Shown: positions 1 through 10,260 of the stretch, piece after piece
Layout of the letters: every line of letters starts with the position of its first letter
Numbering within the stretch: the stretch's first letter is position 1
From: Prorocentrum cordatum
Lineage: Eukaryota; Sar; Dinophyceae; Prorocentrales; Prorocentraceae
Length of the DNA stretch: 64,000 nt
Direction of reading: 5' to 3'
Assembly: GCA_963575745.1 (NCBI GenBank)
Contig: CAUYUJ010015837.1
Location: 1,700,540 to 1,764,539, forward strand
Made by a program: the position numbers and the translations under genes
The notes under the pieces: generated by a model
Seen by the model: the letters and a program-made list of their open reading frames with translations, nothing else
The model's database searches: none
Told to the model about the DNA's origin: nothing

Positions 1-27
1 ATGAAATGCTGGTCCAGTAAGTATTAA

Positions 28-121
28 GTCGTAGTAGAAGGAGTAGTAGTAGTAGTAGTAGTAAGAGTAGTAAGTAGTAGTCGTAGTAGTCGTGGTAGTA
101 GTAGTAGTAGTAGTCGTAGTC

Positions 122-185
<64 letters not shown>

Positions 186-217
186 CAGTAAGTAGTAGTA
201 GCAGTAAGTAGTAGTAG

Positions 218-265
<48 letters not shown>

Positions 266-745
266 CTGCAGCGCACAAGTAGTAGAAGGTAGGGCAGGCG
301 CACCAGGAACAGAGGAGGCATCAGGGACAGACGATGAGGGCCGGCTTCCCGCACTCAAGGCATAGCCAGAATGCGATGCCTGTGTTCTGCCACGAGCAGT
401 GGCGGCGTTTCGTCCTCTGGCCGCCTGGCGTAGTAAGTAGTAGTAAGTAGTAGTAGTTGAGTATGAGTTAGTAGTATAGTAGTAGTAGTAGTACAAGTAG
501 TAGTAGTAAGTATTAGTGGTGGTAGTAGTAGTAAGTAATTAGTACTAGTAGTAGTAGTAGTAGTAGTAGCAGTAGTAGTAGAAATTGTTAGTAGTAGTAG
601 TAGTAGCAGTGAAGTCGTAGTAGTAGTAGTAGTAGTAGTAGTCGTAGTAGTAGAAGTAGTAGTGGTAGTATTAGTAGTGGTAGTAGTAGTAGTAGTGGTA
701 GTACCAGTGGTAGTAGTAGTACCAGTAGTAGCAGCAGTCGTCGTA
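28..745. repeat. (AGT)n trinucleotide array
   Basis: Near-continuous AGT/TAG triplets on the plus strand with point variants (AGC, CGT, AAGT). A non-repeat insert at about 297-430 interrupts them and is listed separately. One phase is an endless run of TAG stops; the other phases give poly-Val or poly-Ser style translations that are not genes. Confidence 0.95.
297..430 (-). pseudogene. Broken coding fragment, copy 1 (Cys-containing, unidentified)
   Basis: A complex island inside the AGT array. Read on the minus strand it gives a peptide containing RRHCSWQNTGIAFWLCLECG, followed by a KPALIVCP stretch and a stop. The Cys spacing (C-L-E-C-G-K then C-P) resembles half of a zinc ribbon. About 30 bp of its core (near 367-399) recurs almost exactly in the island at 2048-2077, with more diverged sequence around it. 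I do not recognise the family. The lack of a start codon and the early stop suggest a fragment. Confidence 0.35.
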
Positions 746-883
746 TTACTAGTACTACTACTACTACTAGTACTACTACTACTACTACTACTTCTACTAC
801 TGCTACTACTGCTGTTAATGCTACCACTACGACTACTACTACTACCACTACTACTACTACTACTACTGCTACTACTACTACTA

Positions 884-915
<32 letters not shown>

Positions 916-1015
916 ACTACGACTACGACCACTACTACCACTACTACTACGACGACGACGACGACGACTACTACTACTGCTACTACTACGGCAACGACTA
1001 CTACTACTACTACTA

Positions 1016-1055
<40 letters not shown>

Positions 1056-1067
1056 CAATACCACTGT

Positions 1068-1115
<48 letters not shown>

Positions 1116-1233
1116 GACTACTACTACTACTACTAACTACGCGTACTACTACTACTACTATTTCTTACTACTACTACTAACCTACCACTAGCCACTACTA
1201 CTACGACTACTACTACTACTACTACTACCATCG

Positions 1234-1267
<34 letters not shown>

Positions 1268-1427
1268 GACTACCACCACTACTACTAACTACTACTACTA
1301 CTACGATACTACTACGATTATTACCTACTACTTCCTACTACTACGACTTCTAGTATTATGATTACTACTAACTACCATTACTAATTAGTACTACTACACG
1401 ACTAACTGCTACTACTCCTACATACTC

Positions 1428-1469
<42 letters not shown>

Positions 1470-1620
1470 GTACTATCGACTACTACTAAACTAGACTACT
1501 ACTACTACTACTACTACTACTCGACTACTATACTGGACTCTACTACGCTTCTCGCCAACTACCCTACTACTCTCGCTCTACTACTACTCCATCTAAAAAA
1601 AAAACTGAAAAACAAATAGA
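746..1620. repeat. (ACT)n trinucleotide array, reverse polarity
   Basis: At about 745 the plus-strand triplet changes from AGT to its reverse complement ACT within about 10 bases (around a TATTACTAGTACTACT stretch). It then runs on for about 870 bp with variants such as ACG and occasional ACTA steps. Poly-Leu and poly-Val translations here are artefacts. Confidence 0.95.
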
Positions 1621-1867
1621 TCCTCTTCAAATACATATAACTACATTGACGACCAGACTACTACTATTACGACTACTACTAAGACTACGACGACGACTAC
1701 GACTCCTACTACTAATAGCAGTAGTGGTGGTGGTGGTGCTAGAAGTGGTGGTGGTAGCAGTAGTAATAGTAGTACTCGTCGTAGTAATCGTAGTAGGTGT
1801 TGTTGTCGTCGTAGTAGTAGTCGTAGTCGTGGTCGTAGTCGTGGTCGTAGTCGCAGTCGTAGTAGTG

Positions 1868-1918
<51 letters not shown>

Positions 1919-1975
1919 TGAGTAGGAGTAGGAGTAGGAGTAGGAGTAGTAGTAGTAGTAGTAGTAGTAGTAGGC
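1621..1975. repeat. Second polarity switch, ACT back to AGT array
   Basis: After about 70 bases of AT-richer sequence the ACT/ACG triplets continue to about 1720. They then flip to AGT/CGT triplets, which run to about 1975 and include short GTCGTA-type hexamer and AGTAGG variants. Confidence 0.9.
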
Positions 1976-2295
1976 GCAGGCGCAGCAGGAGGCAGGAGCA
2001 GGCCAAGGGAACGGATGACGACGGGCGCGGCCCCCAGGAGGGCAGAGCAGAATGCGATGCCTGTGTTCTGCCACGAGCCGCGGCGCCGCTTGCTTGCTGC
2101 CCGCCCCACCGCAGCCCAAGACCCCCACTGCCTCGCGACCTCCTCGGGGTACGCGCTCCTCTCCTTGAGGCGGCGGCACTGGCTCTTCGTGCTGGTCACC
2201 TCCTAATGGCGAGAGTGCCACCCACTGCCGCCATTGCAAACCATGGGCGGACGACCTACGGTAGCGCCCTGGTGGGCGGTACGCCAGTCGCACCC
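1976..2295 (-). pseudogene. Broken coding fragment, copy 2
   Basis: Second copy of the island at 297-430, longer. The minus strand reads TSTKSQCRRLKERSAYPEE, then a linker, then RRRGSWQNTGIAF, which matches copy 1 for the last nine residues. Just past that point a base is missing relative to copy 1, so the Cys-rich part is out of frame. Upstream on the same strand a stop separates it from a CNGGSGWHSRH stretch. No known domain is recognised. It is probably a gene or transposon remnant carried with the triplet arrays. Confidence 0.35.
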
Positions 2296-2397
2296 AACAG
2301 TCGCCACGGCATGTCCGCCGCCCGCGGTCTTTCGCGGCGAGAGCGGGAAGTCTGCCAGCGGCCCCGGACCCTACACCACAAGCAGTCCCAACCGTTC

Positions 2398-2900
2398 AGC
2401 TCTCACCACAGATCTTGTTGCACCCCCCCTCTGCAGCTCACATACCAGCCGTGCTGCAGCTCTCACTGCAGTCACTGCTACAGCTCTCGCTGATTTTCTC
2501 CAACAGCTCTGACTACAACCCCTGCAACTGTTCTCTCCGGGGCTTGTACTGCAGACCCAAACAGCAGTTCCGACTACAGCCTATCGCGCAGCTCTCACTA
2601 CAATTATTGTTGCAAGTGTTGGTGCAGCTGATGATGCGATTCCATCACACCACCCAGCGCAACTATGTTTGCAAATCTGGCCACAGCAAGTAGCACAGCT
2701 TTCAGGATTGATTCGACCAGAGCCCCCGCTAAACTTCAATTGCAACCGATAACTGATAAGGCACCTCCCGAACCAGATCTTGATAGAGTTCTTCGTGCAG
2801 TCAACAGCACAGCTCTCATCGCAGATCAGATTTCAATGTGTACTACGTATTGTGGTACGGCTCCTACTACAGCTCCCTGGCACAGCGTCGAGTACAGCAT
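2398..2900. repeat. Diverged ~24-bp repeat (CAGCTCTCAC core)
   Basis: The string CAGCTCTCAC or a close variant recurs at irregular steps of about 23-25 bp, with CTGCAG/CTACAG between repeats. The array decays after about 2700. It is open in some frames by composition only. Confidence 0.6.
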
Positions 2901-2989
2901 CCATGCCTCCGTCCCTGGCGGGGGGGGGGGTCCTTGTCAGGGGCGGAGCTGTGCAGGCGTCGCGGTCGCGTCGCGGGTTGTCTGGGCCT

Positions 2990-3240
2990 CGGTCGACTTG
3001 CGGCGTGTTTGCTCGCGTGCGTTGCCTCCTCCTCCTCGTCCGTTTCTTTCTCCTCCTTTTCTCCTCATCCTAATCCTCCTTCCTTTTCCTCCTCCGTTTC
3101 CTGCCACATCCTTCTTCCTCCTCTTTTTCCTCCTCTTGTTCGTTTTTGTTGTCTTATTCCTCCTCCGCACCCCCCCCTCCCCCTGTTCATCTTCCTCCTC
3201 CTCCTTCTCGCGCACCTCCTCGTGCTCACCTTCCTAATCA
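2990..3240. repeat. Polypyrimidine (CCT/CTT)n tract
   Basis: About 250 bp almost purely C and T on the plus strand (CCTCCTCC, TTTTCCTCC). It ends just before a non-repeat stretch at about 3235-3400, in which I see no gene. Confidence 0.9.
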
Positions 3241-3404
3241 GAGTCTTTTTCCGTGGCAAAAGCAAGGGACATCATGGGAAAGTGCAGCCGAAACGCACAA
3301 CACAGCAACACACAAAATCTTGCGGAAGTTGCTTGGGGACCCTCCCTCCCGCCCCTACGATGTCATTTGGCCTTGCCCCGAAAAGGAGGTTCTGAGTGGG
3401 AAGG

Positions 3405-3535
3405 GGGTCGGAGGAGGGGGAGGAGGAGGAGGAGGAGGAGGAGGAGGAGGAGGAGGAGACGGAGAGGGAGGAGGAGGAGGAGGGGAGAAAGAGAGAGAGA
3501 GGGGCGGAGCGATGAGAAGGAATAGAGGGAACGAC
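3405..3535. repeat. Polypurine (GGA)n tract
   Basis: GGAGGAGG repeats, then GAGAGA, about 130 bp. It lies about 60 bp downstream of the stop codon of the minus-strand LINE polyprotein, so it may mark or follow the element's 3' end. No poly(A) tail is visible there. Confidence 0.9.
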
Positions 3536-3594
3536 AAAAGGACACGCACACAGCTTGGGATTGTTCGATGTCCGCCGCGAGAGAGCACGGCCGA

Positions 3595-5283
3595 CTATGG
3601 AGGGCTTTGTGCCTCCTCTCCCTGGGCCTTGGCACGCTCCTCGCGCACCAGCTGGGCCAGGGGAATTGCGGGGGTCTTATAAACGATCGGGGACGACTTT
3701 GTGCCCTTTGGATCTCGACCCTCTTGGACGCGGGCTAGCTGAGTGGCCGCTCCGTGGTGGCTCACTCTAGTGCCGCACACACTAGTGAGCCCTCGACCCA
3801 ACCCCTCAGAGAAGGATCCACACTTATGGCAAACCAAGATACTCGTCGGGTGATCAAGGTGCTCGTAGTAAAATAAATCATGGCCTTTATTATCATGCAC
3901 AAGATCGGAAAGCTGCTTACAGTGGCCTGGGCAATGCTGGGCCAGTAAAACTTCCCGCTGTTTGAACGACTTGGTCTGCACCCTACACAGGATGCACCTA
4001 TGGTACTGATGGATGAGAGCCCACGTGTGATACCTGAAGGGCTCCCTGGGCTCCTCGTGGGGCTCTGGAGGAGGCGGAGGAGGGGGAGGCTCGACCGACG
4101 ACGGCGGCGACCACGACGCAAGGGCAGAGGCGGCGCCCGAGGGGGGAGACAAGCTCTTCTCAGGGGCGGCCAAGGCTTTGTTACGGCGAGGGGCGATCGC
4201 GGGCCACTTTCCCAGAGCCTGAGCAACATACTTCAAATATCGAATGAGAAACTTCCGACTGTCAGTGAAATCGTTTTTCTCTGCTTCGCCGGGCTGCATT
4301 CCTTTAAAAGCGGCGGCCTTGGCAATCCGATCAGCAGCATCATTACCTTCGGCCAACCGTCGCTCTTCACTGCCCTCGGAGAGGGCCTGAATATCTTGGC
4401 GGGCCTTGACCTTACGCAAGCGCTGGCCGAGGGGGAACTGGCCTCTGCCAGCCAACACCTTACACCCAGCCTACAAGTTGCGCCGAGGGTACTCTGCACC
4501 CTGGTGCAGAGACAGAACTCCTTTATAATCAGAGTAAATCACCTCAACATCCCTAGACAGAATACTGGCCGCAACAGCGGCCAAATGCTCCGCGGCTCCA
4601 GAGGTTTGTAAAAACATCTGGCCGACTCGGCCACTGAAATGGGCAAAAGCTTCGCCGTTACGCATACAGACAACCGCGAAACCTGCGGCGTTGAAGACAT
4701 AGTGACCGCGGTTAGTGCAACTACCGTCTATATACACTTCCCCTTCGCTGAAAGCCTCCTGAGGGGTGGCCCCGTCCTGAGCACACCAAAACTCCCCAAA
4801 CTCCAGGCCCGAACCAGGAGGGTTCTCACCACGATACTCGGGGACCAACTGGAAACCGAGGTACTGGGGCAGGGTCTGGGGAGGAGGCTCTCTTAAATTC
4901 TGAAGCTCCGCTGCCGAGAAATGAGTGGCTCTGAGATTCTCTGTCTTCGGGCAATCTAGTATGCGGTGGCCGAGGTTGTCCGAATGGTGGCCGCACTCGC
5001 AGCCAGTCTTGACTTCGTATCCTGCTGCCTTGGCTCTGTCCATAGTCCATATGCTCTTAGTGAGGAAGGCGAGGAGGGTTCCCTTCTGGTGGCCAAGGAG
5101 GTCTGGCGACGACAGAGCAGCACGGGCAGCAACCACATCTAACTGAGCGTTCGGGTGGCCGAGCTTCTCGGCCGCCTTGGAGGCGAGCTGGCCGTGCCAG
5201 TCGAACTCCATGAGCTTTTGGAGGAGAGCGGGGGAATGTCCTGGGAGAGGGTACTCAATGCCTGAGGAGGTCACAAAGGTAAA
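3595..5283 (-). pseudogene. LINE C-terminal part: Cys/His knuckle, RNase H, Cys/His fingers
   Basis: Continues the LINE polyprotein after the frameshift near 5285. A knuckle GCECGHHSDNLGHRILDCP lies at about residues 91-109. RNase H follows with D183 in EVYIDGSCTNRG, E229 in SGAAEHLAAV and D249 in IYSDYKGV. After an in-frame TAG (4471-4473) comes the last acidic residue, in EGNDAADRIAKAA. All four RNase H catalytic acids are therefore present, but a nonsense codon separates the third from the fourth. Further on are a Pro-rich linker and two Cys/His clusters (HRCILCRV...AQHCPGHC and LVCHKCGS...SVC). The frame ends at about 3595. Such fingers are common near LINE termini and may aid RNA or DNA binding; that role is inference. 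Confidence 0.88.
4471..4473 (-). other. Premature TAG in RNase H
   Basis: The codons on both sides are in one continuous frame (PRRNL, stop, AGCKVLAGRG), so this is a point nonsense change and not a frameshift. It removes the last catalytic acid and the C-terminal fingers. Confidence 0.85.
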
Positions 5284-8200
5284 TGGTCCTTGGAATTTCC
5301 AACCTCAGCCCAACCACTCAGCTGCTGGAGACTGGCCACGGCAAGGTGGGGGCGGGTGGCGGCGTCCCAGACAATGCGGTGCCACATAATGGCAGGGCCC
5401 AGGGCAGCTTTCCACAAGGGGTCCTGGAGGATGAGCAGGGCCAGACTGCGGCTGCGCGTCGGGCAACGGGGTCCCGCAGCAGCCAAAAACTGCGACCTAG
5501 CAGATTCCAATTGCGTGCCATTGATGCCAGTCACCTCGACTCCGAAAGTGGTGGCCGCCTCGAGGCCAGTCTTATACAACTTATGAGTGTTACCCCCAGC
5601 TCTCTTGAGCATGCGAACCCTGTTAAGTCTGTTACGCATCTTATCAAGACGCTCCGAAATCTTACGATACTTTCTCCAACGGCGTTGGGGCCGTCCAGCC
5701 CCGGTTTCACATCCCAGGTTAGGTCCAGACCTATCCGCGTTCGGGCCTGCCAGAGGCCCGAGAGCAGTCCTGAGTTGATCCTGAAGGGCTTGTTGGGACG
5801 CCAGGACCTGGCTTTTCTTGCTGGCGATCTGGCACTTGAACTCATTGATGATGCAGTCTGCCATGGACCTGGCAGCAATATTAAGCTGGCTGATGATGAG
5901 GCTGTAACTGCGGCCGTGGCACTGGAGCAGCAGATCATCTATAAACATCGCGAGCCTGATATGACAATGCGCCCGGGTCCACACGTCGAGCGGGGCAAGC
6001 ACATACATTTGCACAAGATAGGTGGCCCAACTGCATCCTGCGGCAATGCCCCTCCAAGGCTTGCCTACACTGACTGCACAATCTTGTAGTGCAATCATGC
6101 GTTCGCTGGCATATTGAGATAATATGATACGCAATAAACAACACGGGAAACCTGATTCAACAGCACGGTGTGCGAGACATGGCCGATCAACATGTTCGTA
6201 GTAGTTAGATAAATCGTAGAGAACTTGGGCACTATATTGTTGATCTTTGTCAGAGCTATTGAACTCGCATTCCAAGGATTGTTTGTATACGAATTCCACT
6301 ATGGAGTGGCCAGCCTGATGAGCAAGGTACGGCCTGCGGTGGTGTGCCTCCCACTCTCCGGCCGCTGACCTCCTGAGCCTAGCCCAGACTCTGTACAAAG
6401 CTGGGAGCATGCCAATGGACCTGAAAGAAGGCTGACTGGCTGGGGCATCATGGTGTTTCAACTTCATCATAAGAGTCGATACGATACCTTGGAGCTGGGT
6501 TGGCATATGTCCAATCTTTTCAAGCAGGCCGATAAAATCGCAGACAATCTCTGCCTGCTCATCATTCAACATACTGAAATACCTGGGGTGGAAACCGTCC
6601 CAGGTAGAGGCAGTGGCATGGGGGAAACTTTTCGCAACTTGTCGTAATCTCTTGGGGCCGATGGGGCCCAGGGCAATACGATCATCTCTGTCAGGAACGA
6701 GCTGTGGTGGGGTCTCCTGGGAGACCTGCCATATTTTTGCCAGACGATCAGCTTCTACCTGCAATATATGCTGGGGCCTGCCAGAATACTGCGACTTGTA
6801 TGGAACTGACGAGGGCCTCCAGGCCTCCAAACGCTTAGACCATCTGTGAGCCCATCCCATTCCTCCCTTCATGTTGTCCTGAACCCAATCCCTCCATGCC
6901 TTCCCGTCGGCAGCGTTCTCGGCCGCCTGCTCCTGATACAGGAGCTTGGTGACGTGCTCTAGCAGCTCGTCCAGAACCTGGATCGCCAGCGCCTGGTTCA
7001 GGGCACCAGCGCTGAAATCTACGTGCAACAAACCTGCGGCAGCTCTAATCTCCTGCAGCCCCTCCTTGAGGGACACGACGGTGGTGAACAACTCAGGGCA
7101 ATCCTCTAAGCTGTCGAGAGCGTCCTGAAACTCAGTGAGATTCCAGTCCTGGACACATCTATGGAAATCTTGAATCCTATTGATAAGCCATCTCAGAGGG
7201 CCCGTGTCGGCCACCCATTTAGCCCTACTCCTAGCAGCGTTGGCCTCAGCGGGGACCATAAGAACCTGAGGGGGGTGGGCCCTGGGGTACTTGCTAGGCT
7301 TGAGGGGGGTGTTAGTTTTCTTACTGATTGTAGCTTCCAAGTCCTGGGCCAAGCTGAAATACACGTGGTCCAAGAGCACCGACTGCTGTTGATCACTGAG
7401 CGGCCGTCGAGCATCATCGATCAATTGTGAAGCGCACTCCAATGCAGCAGCTGACTGGTGCCAACTCACTTCTGGCAATTGCGGGCCCACAGGAATACGT
7501 GTGGGTAACTTCTGGGGCCTATGCAGCGTGGGGATATTAAAGTTATTCTCAACTACAATATCTAGCAGCACAGGTCTGTGAGGGGAGAGAGGATACGAGG
7601 ACAGAGTACGGGGGTTTCTGAGCCACGGCGAGAGGCCTTGGCTAGACAGGAAATAATCTAGAGTAGATTTGGTCTTCTTAGTTCTGTAGGTGGCGGTCGG
7701 CGGCGCAAGCACGGTCATCGTGGACCTGGACAGGAACTCTGCCTGGGCCAACCGAGAGGGGGCCAGGTTAAAATCCCCCGCAACCAAAACTGGATGGGTC
7801 AACTCATCCTGAAGTTGGCCGATGGCGGCCAGAAGTTTAAAATTGGTCTCGGAGAAACCAGCAGCAGCTTGAAAATAGGCACTACATACGGCGAACTTCG
7901 GGACCCCAGGAAGTTCGAGAAGCACCCCCGATAATCGAGCGGGGTCGAAAGCGGCGGAAAAAGTGATCGGCTGGACCCCCAAGTCCAAGCCATCCCGAAT
8001 CAAAATCGCAACTCCCGAAACCAACTCATTTTTCTCATTCCTGGCTGCAGGCGTGATGTAAGCCAGCCACCCCTGGGCCGAGCACCATTGTATCTGACGC
8101 ACAATGCTATCTCCGTCGGCAAGCTTACACTCCTGAGCACAGATAATCTTGACTGCACTGGACTGCGGCGAAAGAACAAACTTACGAACTGCAGGCCAGC

Positions 8201-8372
8201 ACGAACCATTGATGGTAGCGATCTTATACGTGTTACCCTGGCGACTGCGGGTCCTGGGCGGCCGCGAGCGCAGCAGCCTCGGCCGCCGCCTTGACCTTCT
8301 TGGTCTCGGGGCCTGACTCACTCTGGATCTTGGCCATGCCCTGGGCGACGTCGGACAGCGCAGCAGCCGCAC
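5271..8372 (-). pseudogene. LINE endonuclease-reverse transcriptase
   Basis: A long open frame (about 1,033 codons; the conserved part starts about codon 47). Endonuclease residues visible: N55 in IATINGS, E81 in CAQECKL, D200/N202 in VAGDFNL, D239 in STLDYF, H265 in SPHRPVLL. These are the expected catalytic set of APE-type LINE nucleases that nick target DNA. Reverse transcriptase: an early STWDGFHPRYFS motif at about 589-600, motif A with D720 in VLYDLSNYYEHV, motif B around WRGIAAGCSWATYL at about 773-786, and the catalytic FIDD at about 810-813. FIDD replaces the commoner YxDD. The frame ends at a TGA just after WAEVGNSK. A one-base shift at about 5285 restores the downstream reading, so this is a frameshifted polyprotein and not a natural terminus. 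The first ~46 codons read in the wrong frame relative to the leader. Confidence 0.93.
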
Positions 8373-8415
8373 GGCGGCGACCTTCAGACGTGTCCATGGC
8401 CTGCGCCTCTGCCAT
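8233..8415 (-). pseudogene. LINE 5' leader peptide (out of frame with endonuclease)
   Basis: Starts at an ATG in GACCATGG context and reads MAEAQAMDTSEGRRRAAAAL, followed by an Ala/Lys/Glu-rich segment of about 40 residues, ending at TAA. It overlaps the start of the endonuclease ORF by about 140 bases in another frame. That frame has no ATG of its own upstream of the endonuclease core. The simplest reading is a leader once fused to the endonuclease and separated by a single-base indel around 8240-8265. A genuine short ORF1 is the alternative, but it has no RNA-binding motif. Confidence 0.6.
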
Positions 8416-8427
8416 GGTCAAACTGCT

Positions 8428-8475
8428 AAAACTAAAGCTAAGCTAAAGCTAAAGCTAAAGCTAAGGCTAAAGCTC
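8428..8475. repeat. (CTAAAG)n hexamer tract at LINE 5' end
   Basis: About seven copies of CTAAAG or AAGCTAAAG variants, directly beyond the LINE leader ATG. On the element's strand it reads CTTTAG. It is not the plant or dinoflagellate type telomere repeat TTTAGGG. Confidence 0.9.
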
Positions 8476-8554
8476 CCAGTGGACTGGGGGAACCGCGGGG
8501 CGGGGACTGGGGGAACCGCCCGGGGCGGTTAGCACTGCCCGGCCCTTTTTAAGC

Positions 8555-8740
8555 AAAGAGAGTAAGAACCCTTCTAGGCAGAGCCTAGGTAGGGAATAAA
8601 CTGTTGCAAGGGCCTGTGAAGAGGGATCTTGGAGGGAGGGTTCATTCCGACATCGTTGATGACTCTTGGGTTTACACTGGTCCTCCTCCTCCTGCTCCTC
8701 CTCCTCCTCCTCCTCCTCCTCATCCTCCTCCCTTTCTAGT
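8555..8740 (-). repeat. Dispersed 'SHQRC' repeat, copy 1 (inverted relative to copy 2)
   Basis: The reverse complement matches 46720-46900 closely. Both carry a (GAG)n run followed by about 90 bp that translates as KPKSHQRC, then a variable NxPSLQ, then PSSQA. Identity over that stretch is roughly 85-90 percent by eye. The Glu-rich minus-strand frame (8467-9147) is probably a shadow of this repeat. I cannot exclude a coding origin. Confidence 0.75.
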
Positions 8741-8934
8741 CGGGACTGGGCCTCGAACGGGCAGAGGGGTCCAGCGCGTTTAGAAGGCGCGGGATCCTGC
8801 GCGGGAGGCGCAGTTGAGCGGGGAGATTCGAGGATCAAAAACAAGTGAACCGAAGTTGTCCTGGACACCCTCTGGGGGCCCTCGCCGGGCCCGGGAACGT
8901 CAAAAACTATTGAATCGCTTCGCTCTTCCGCCAG
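8741..8934. other. No recognisable feature
   Basis: GC-rich non-repeat sequence. Its end (GGGGGCCCTCGCCGGGCCC) resembles the core of the dispersed ~150-bp family found at 32-64 kb. Confidence 0.4.
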
Positions 8935-9075
8935 CCGTGGAGCCCTCTTTAGGGCCTCTTGGGGGTCTCTTGGGGACCTCTTGGGGGTCTCTTGGGGCTC
9001 CTTGGCGGCGTCTTGGGGGCCCCCAGGGCCTCTTGGGGGGGGCTCTTGGGGGCCTCTTGGGGCGGGAGGGGGGGT
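8935..9075 (+). repeat. CTTGGGGCC-type repeat, block 1
   Basis: CCTCTTGGGG and CTCTTGGGGG recur every 12-24 bp. Six more blocks follow in this window, some reversed. Translations rich in Trp-Gly-Leu or Pro-Lys-Arg are shadows. Confidence 0.85.
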
Positions 9076-9424
9076 AGTCGATTGCGGCTCCCCCCTCGGA
9101 GGCCACGATCCTCGTGAGGAGTGTCGAAAAATTGCCCCGTCCGGCATCTCTGACCCGGACCTGCCGGGACCTTGCCGGGGTACTTTTCGCCCCGAGACCC
9201 CCAGGGGCCGCCCCGCGCGCGCGAACTAGAATATTGTCAACCAGTTACCGGAGCCTGCCCATTCGGAAACACTGCCAATGAGTGTTGACGGGAAAAGAGT
9301 CGAAGAGATACATGTACTGAAACAAAGCGAGCAATGAGGGTGAACGGAAAGATTTTTGGAGCAAGGGGGTGGCCTTGGAGGGCCTCTTCGGTCCATCCCT
9401 GGGGCCCGCATGGCGGCGAGGGAA
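9076..9424. other. No gene seen
   Basis: About 350 bp of non-repeat sequence, less GC-rich from 9230 to 9360. No motif or ORF that I can support. Confidence 0.4.
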
Positions 9425-9580
9425 GGAGGAGGAGGAAGACGACGACGACCACCACCACCACGACGATCACGACGACCACGACGACGAAGAAGATGAGAAA
9501 AAAGACAAGGAAGACGATGAGAGCAAGGACGCGGACGAGGAGGAGGAGGAGGAGGACAACGAGGACGAGGACAGAGCCCT
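9425..9580. repeat. (GAC/GAG)n acidic-type triplet array
   Basis: GACGAC, CACCAC and GAGGAG triplets give poly-Asp/Glu in one frame. Flanked by CTTGGGG repeats. Confidence 0.9.
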
Positions 9581-9589
9581 CAAAATCGC

Positions 9590-10260
9590 CTCGTGGGGCC
9601 CTCGTAAGAACTCTTCTGGGATACTGGAGTCCTCTTGGGGCTCTTTTGGGGAGTCTTGGGGCCCTCTTGGGGCTCTCTGGGGGGGCCTGCTGGGAGGCCT
9701 GGAGGGCCTCTTGGGGCCATAGTGGAGGGCGTCTGTGAAAAGAGTGGGGGTCGTAACGTTTGGTACCCGCCTGGGGCCATCAAAGTCGCCTCCTGGTGCT
9801 CTTTTGGGGCGCTCTTGGGCCGCTCATGGGCGCTCTTGGGGCCGTCTGGGGGCTCCTCTTGGGCCTCGCTTGGGTCATCTTGAGGCCTCAAAAGCGCATC
9901 AGAAGCGAAAAGGCGAGAATGCACAAATTATTGATACACCAAGAAGAGTTGAAGCATGTTGGTCTCTTGGGGGGGTCCTGAGGGGGCTCTGAGAGCACTT
10001 GGAATCGTCTTGTGGCCCGCGTCGGGCCTCTTGGAGGTATGCCGGAAGCTATCTTGAACCGTCGTCGGCTATCTTGAGCCATTTTGGAGCATCGGAGGCC
10101 CTCCTGGAACCACCTCGGGACTCTGTGGGGAGATCTTGGGATCCTTTTGGAGCTCTTTTGGGGGGTATTGGGGCCCTCTTGAAACCCTCTTGGGGGTCCC
10201 TTGGGAGCCCTGGGGGGCCTCTTGGCATCTTGGAGGCCGTCGATCAAAAGTGGGGGAGGG
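9590..10260 (+). repeat. CTTGGGGCC-type repeat, block 2
   Basis: Dense CTCTTGGGG units. Within it, 9890-9925 holds the less degenerate island CATCAGAAGCGAAAAGGCGA, which recurs at 29020-29045 in another block. An AAAAG(A)GTGGGGG segment followed by CTGGGGCCATCA occurs twice (about 9738 and 10233), which suggests a longer period of about 500 bp. Confidence 0.85.

Larger units (their letters stand above)
3595..8421 (-). mobile_element. LINE (non-LTR retrotransposon), APE endonuclease-RT-RNase H, degraded
   Basis: A 4.8 kb minus-strand element. In order it holds a short Ala/Lys-rich leader, an apurinic-type endonuclease, a reverse transcriptase, a Cys/His knuckle, RNase H and two C-terminal Cys/His clusters. 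This is the layout of APE-type LINEs of the I/Tad/R1 broad group. Coding is broken by a frameshift near 8250, a second near 5285 and an in-frame TAG at 4471-4473. Otherwise almost 1,600 codons are intact, so the copy is fairly young. The exact 5' and 3' ends and target-site duplications could not be fixed. A (CTTTAG)n tract lies immediately upstream and a purine tract downstream. Confidence 0.93.

Noticed and set aside
8428-8475. Telomere repeat
   Set aside because: The unit is CTTTAG/CTAAAG and lacks the GGG of TTTAGGG. It is only seven units long and internal.
10070-10095. Dinoflagellate spliced-leader-like text GAGCCATTTTGGAGC
   Set aside because: Only a short part resembles GCCATTTTGGCTCAAG, and the surroundings are CTTGGGG repeat. 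The same holds near 29256.
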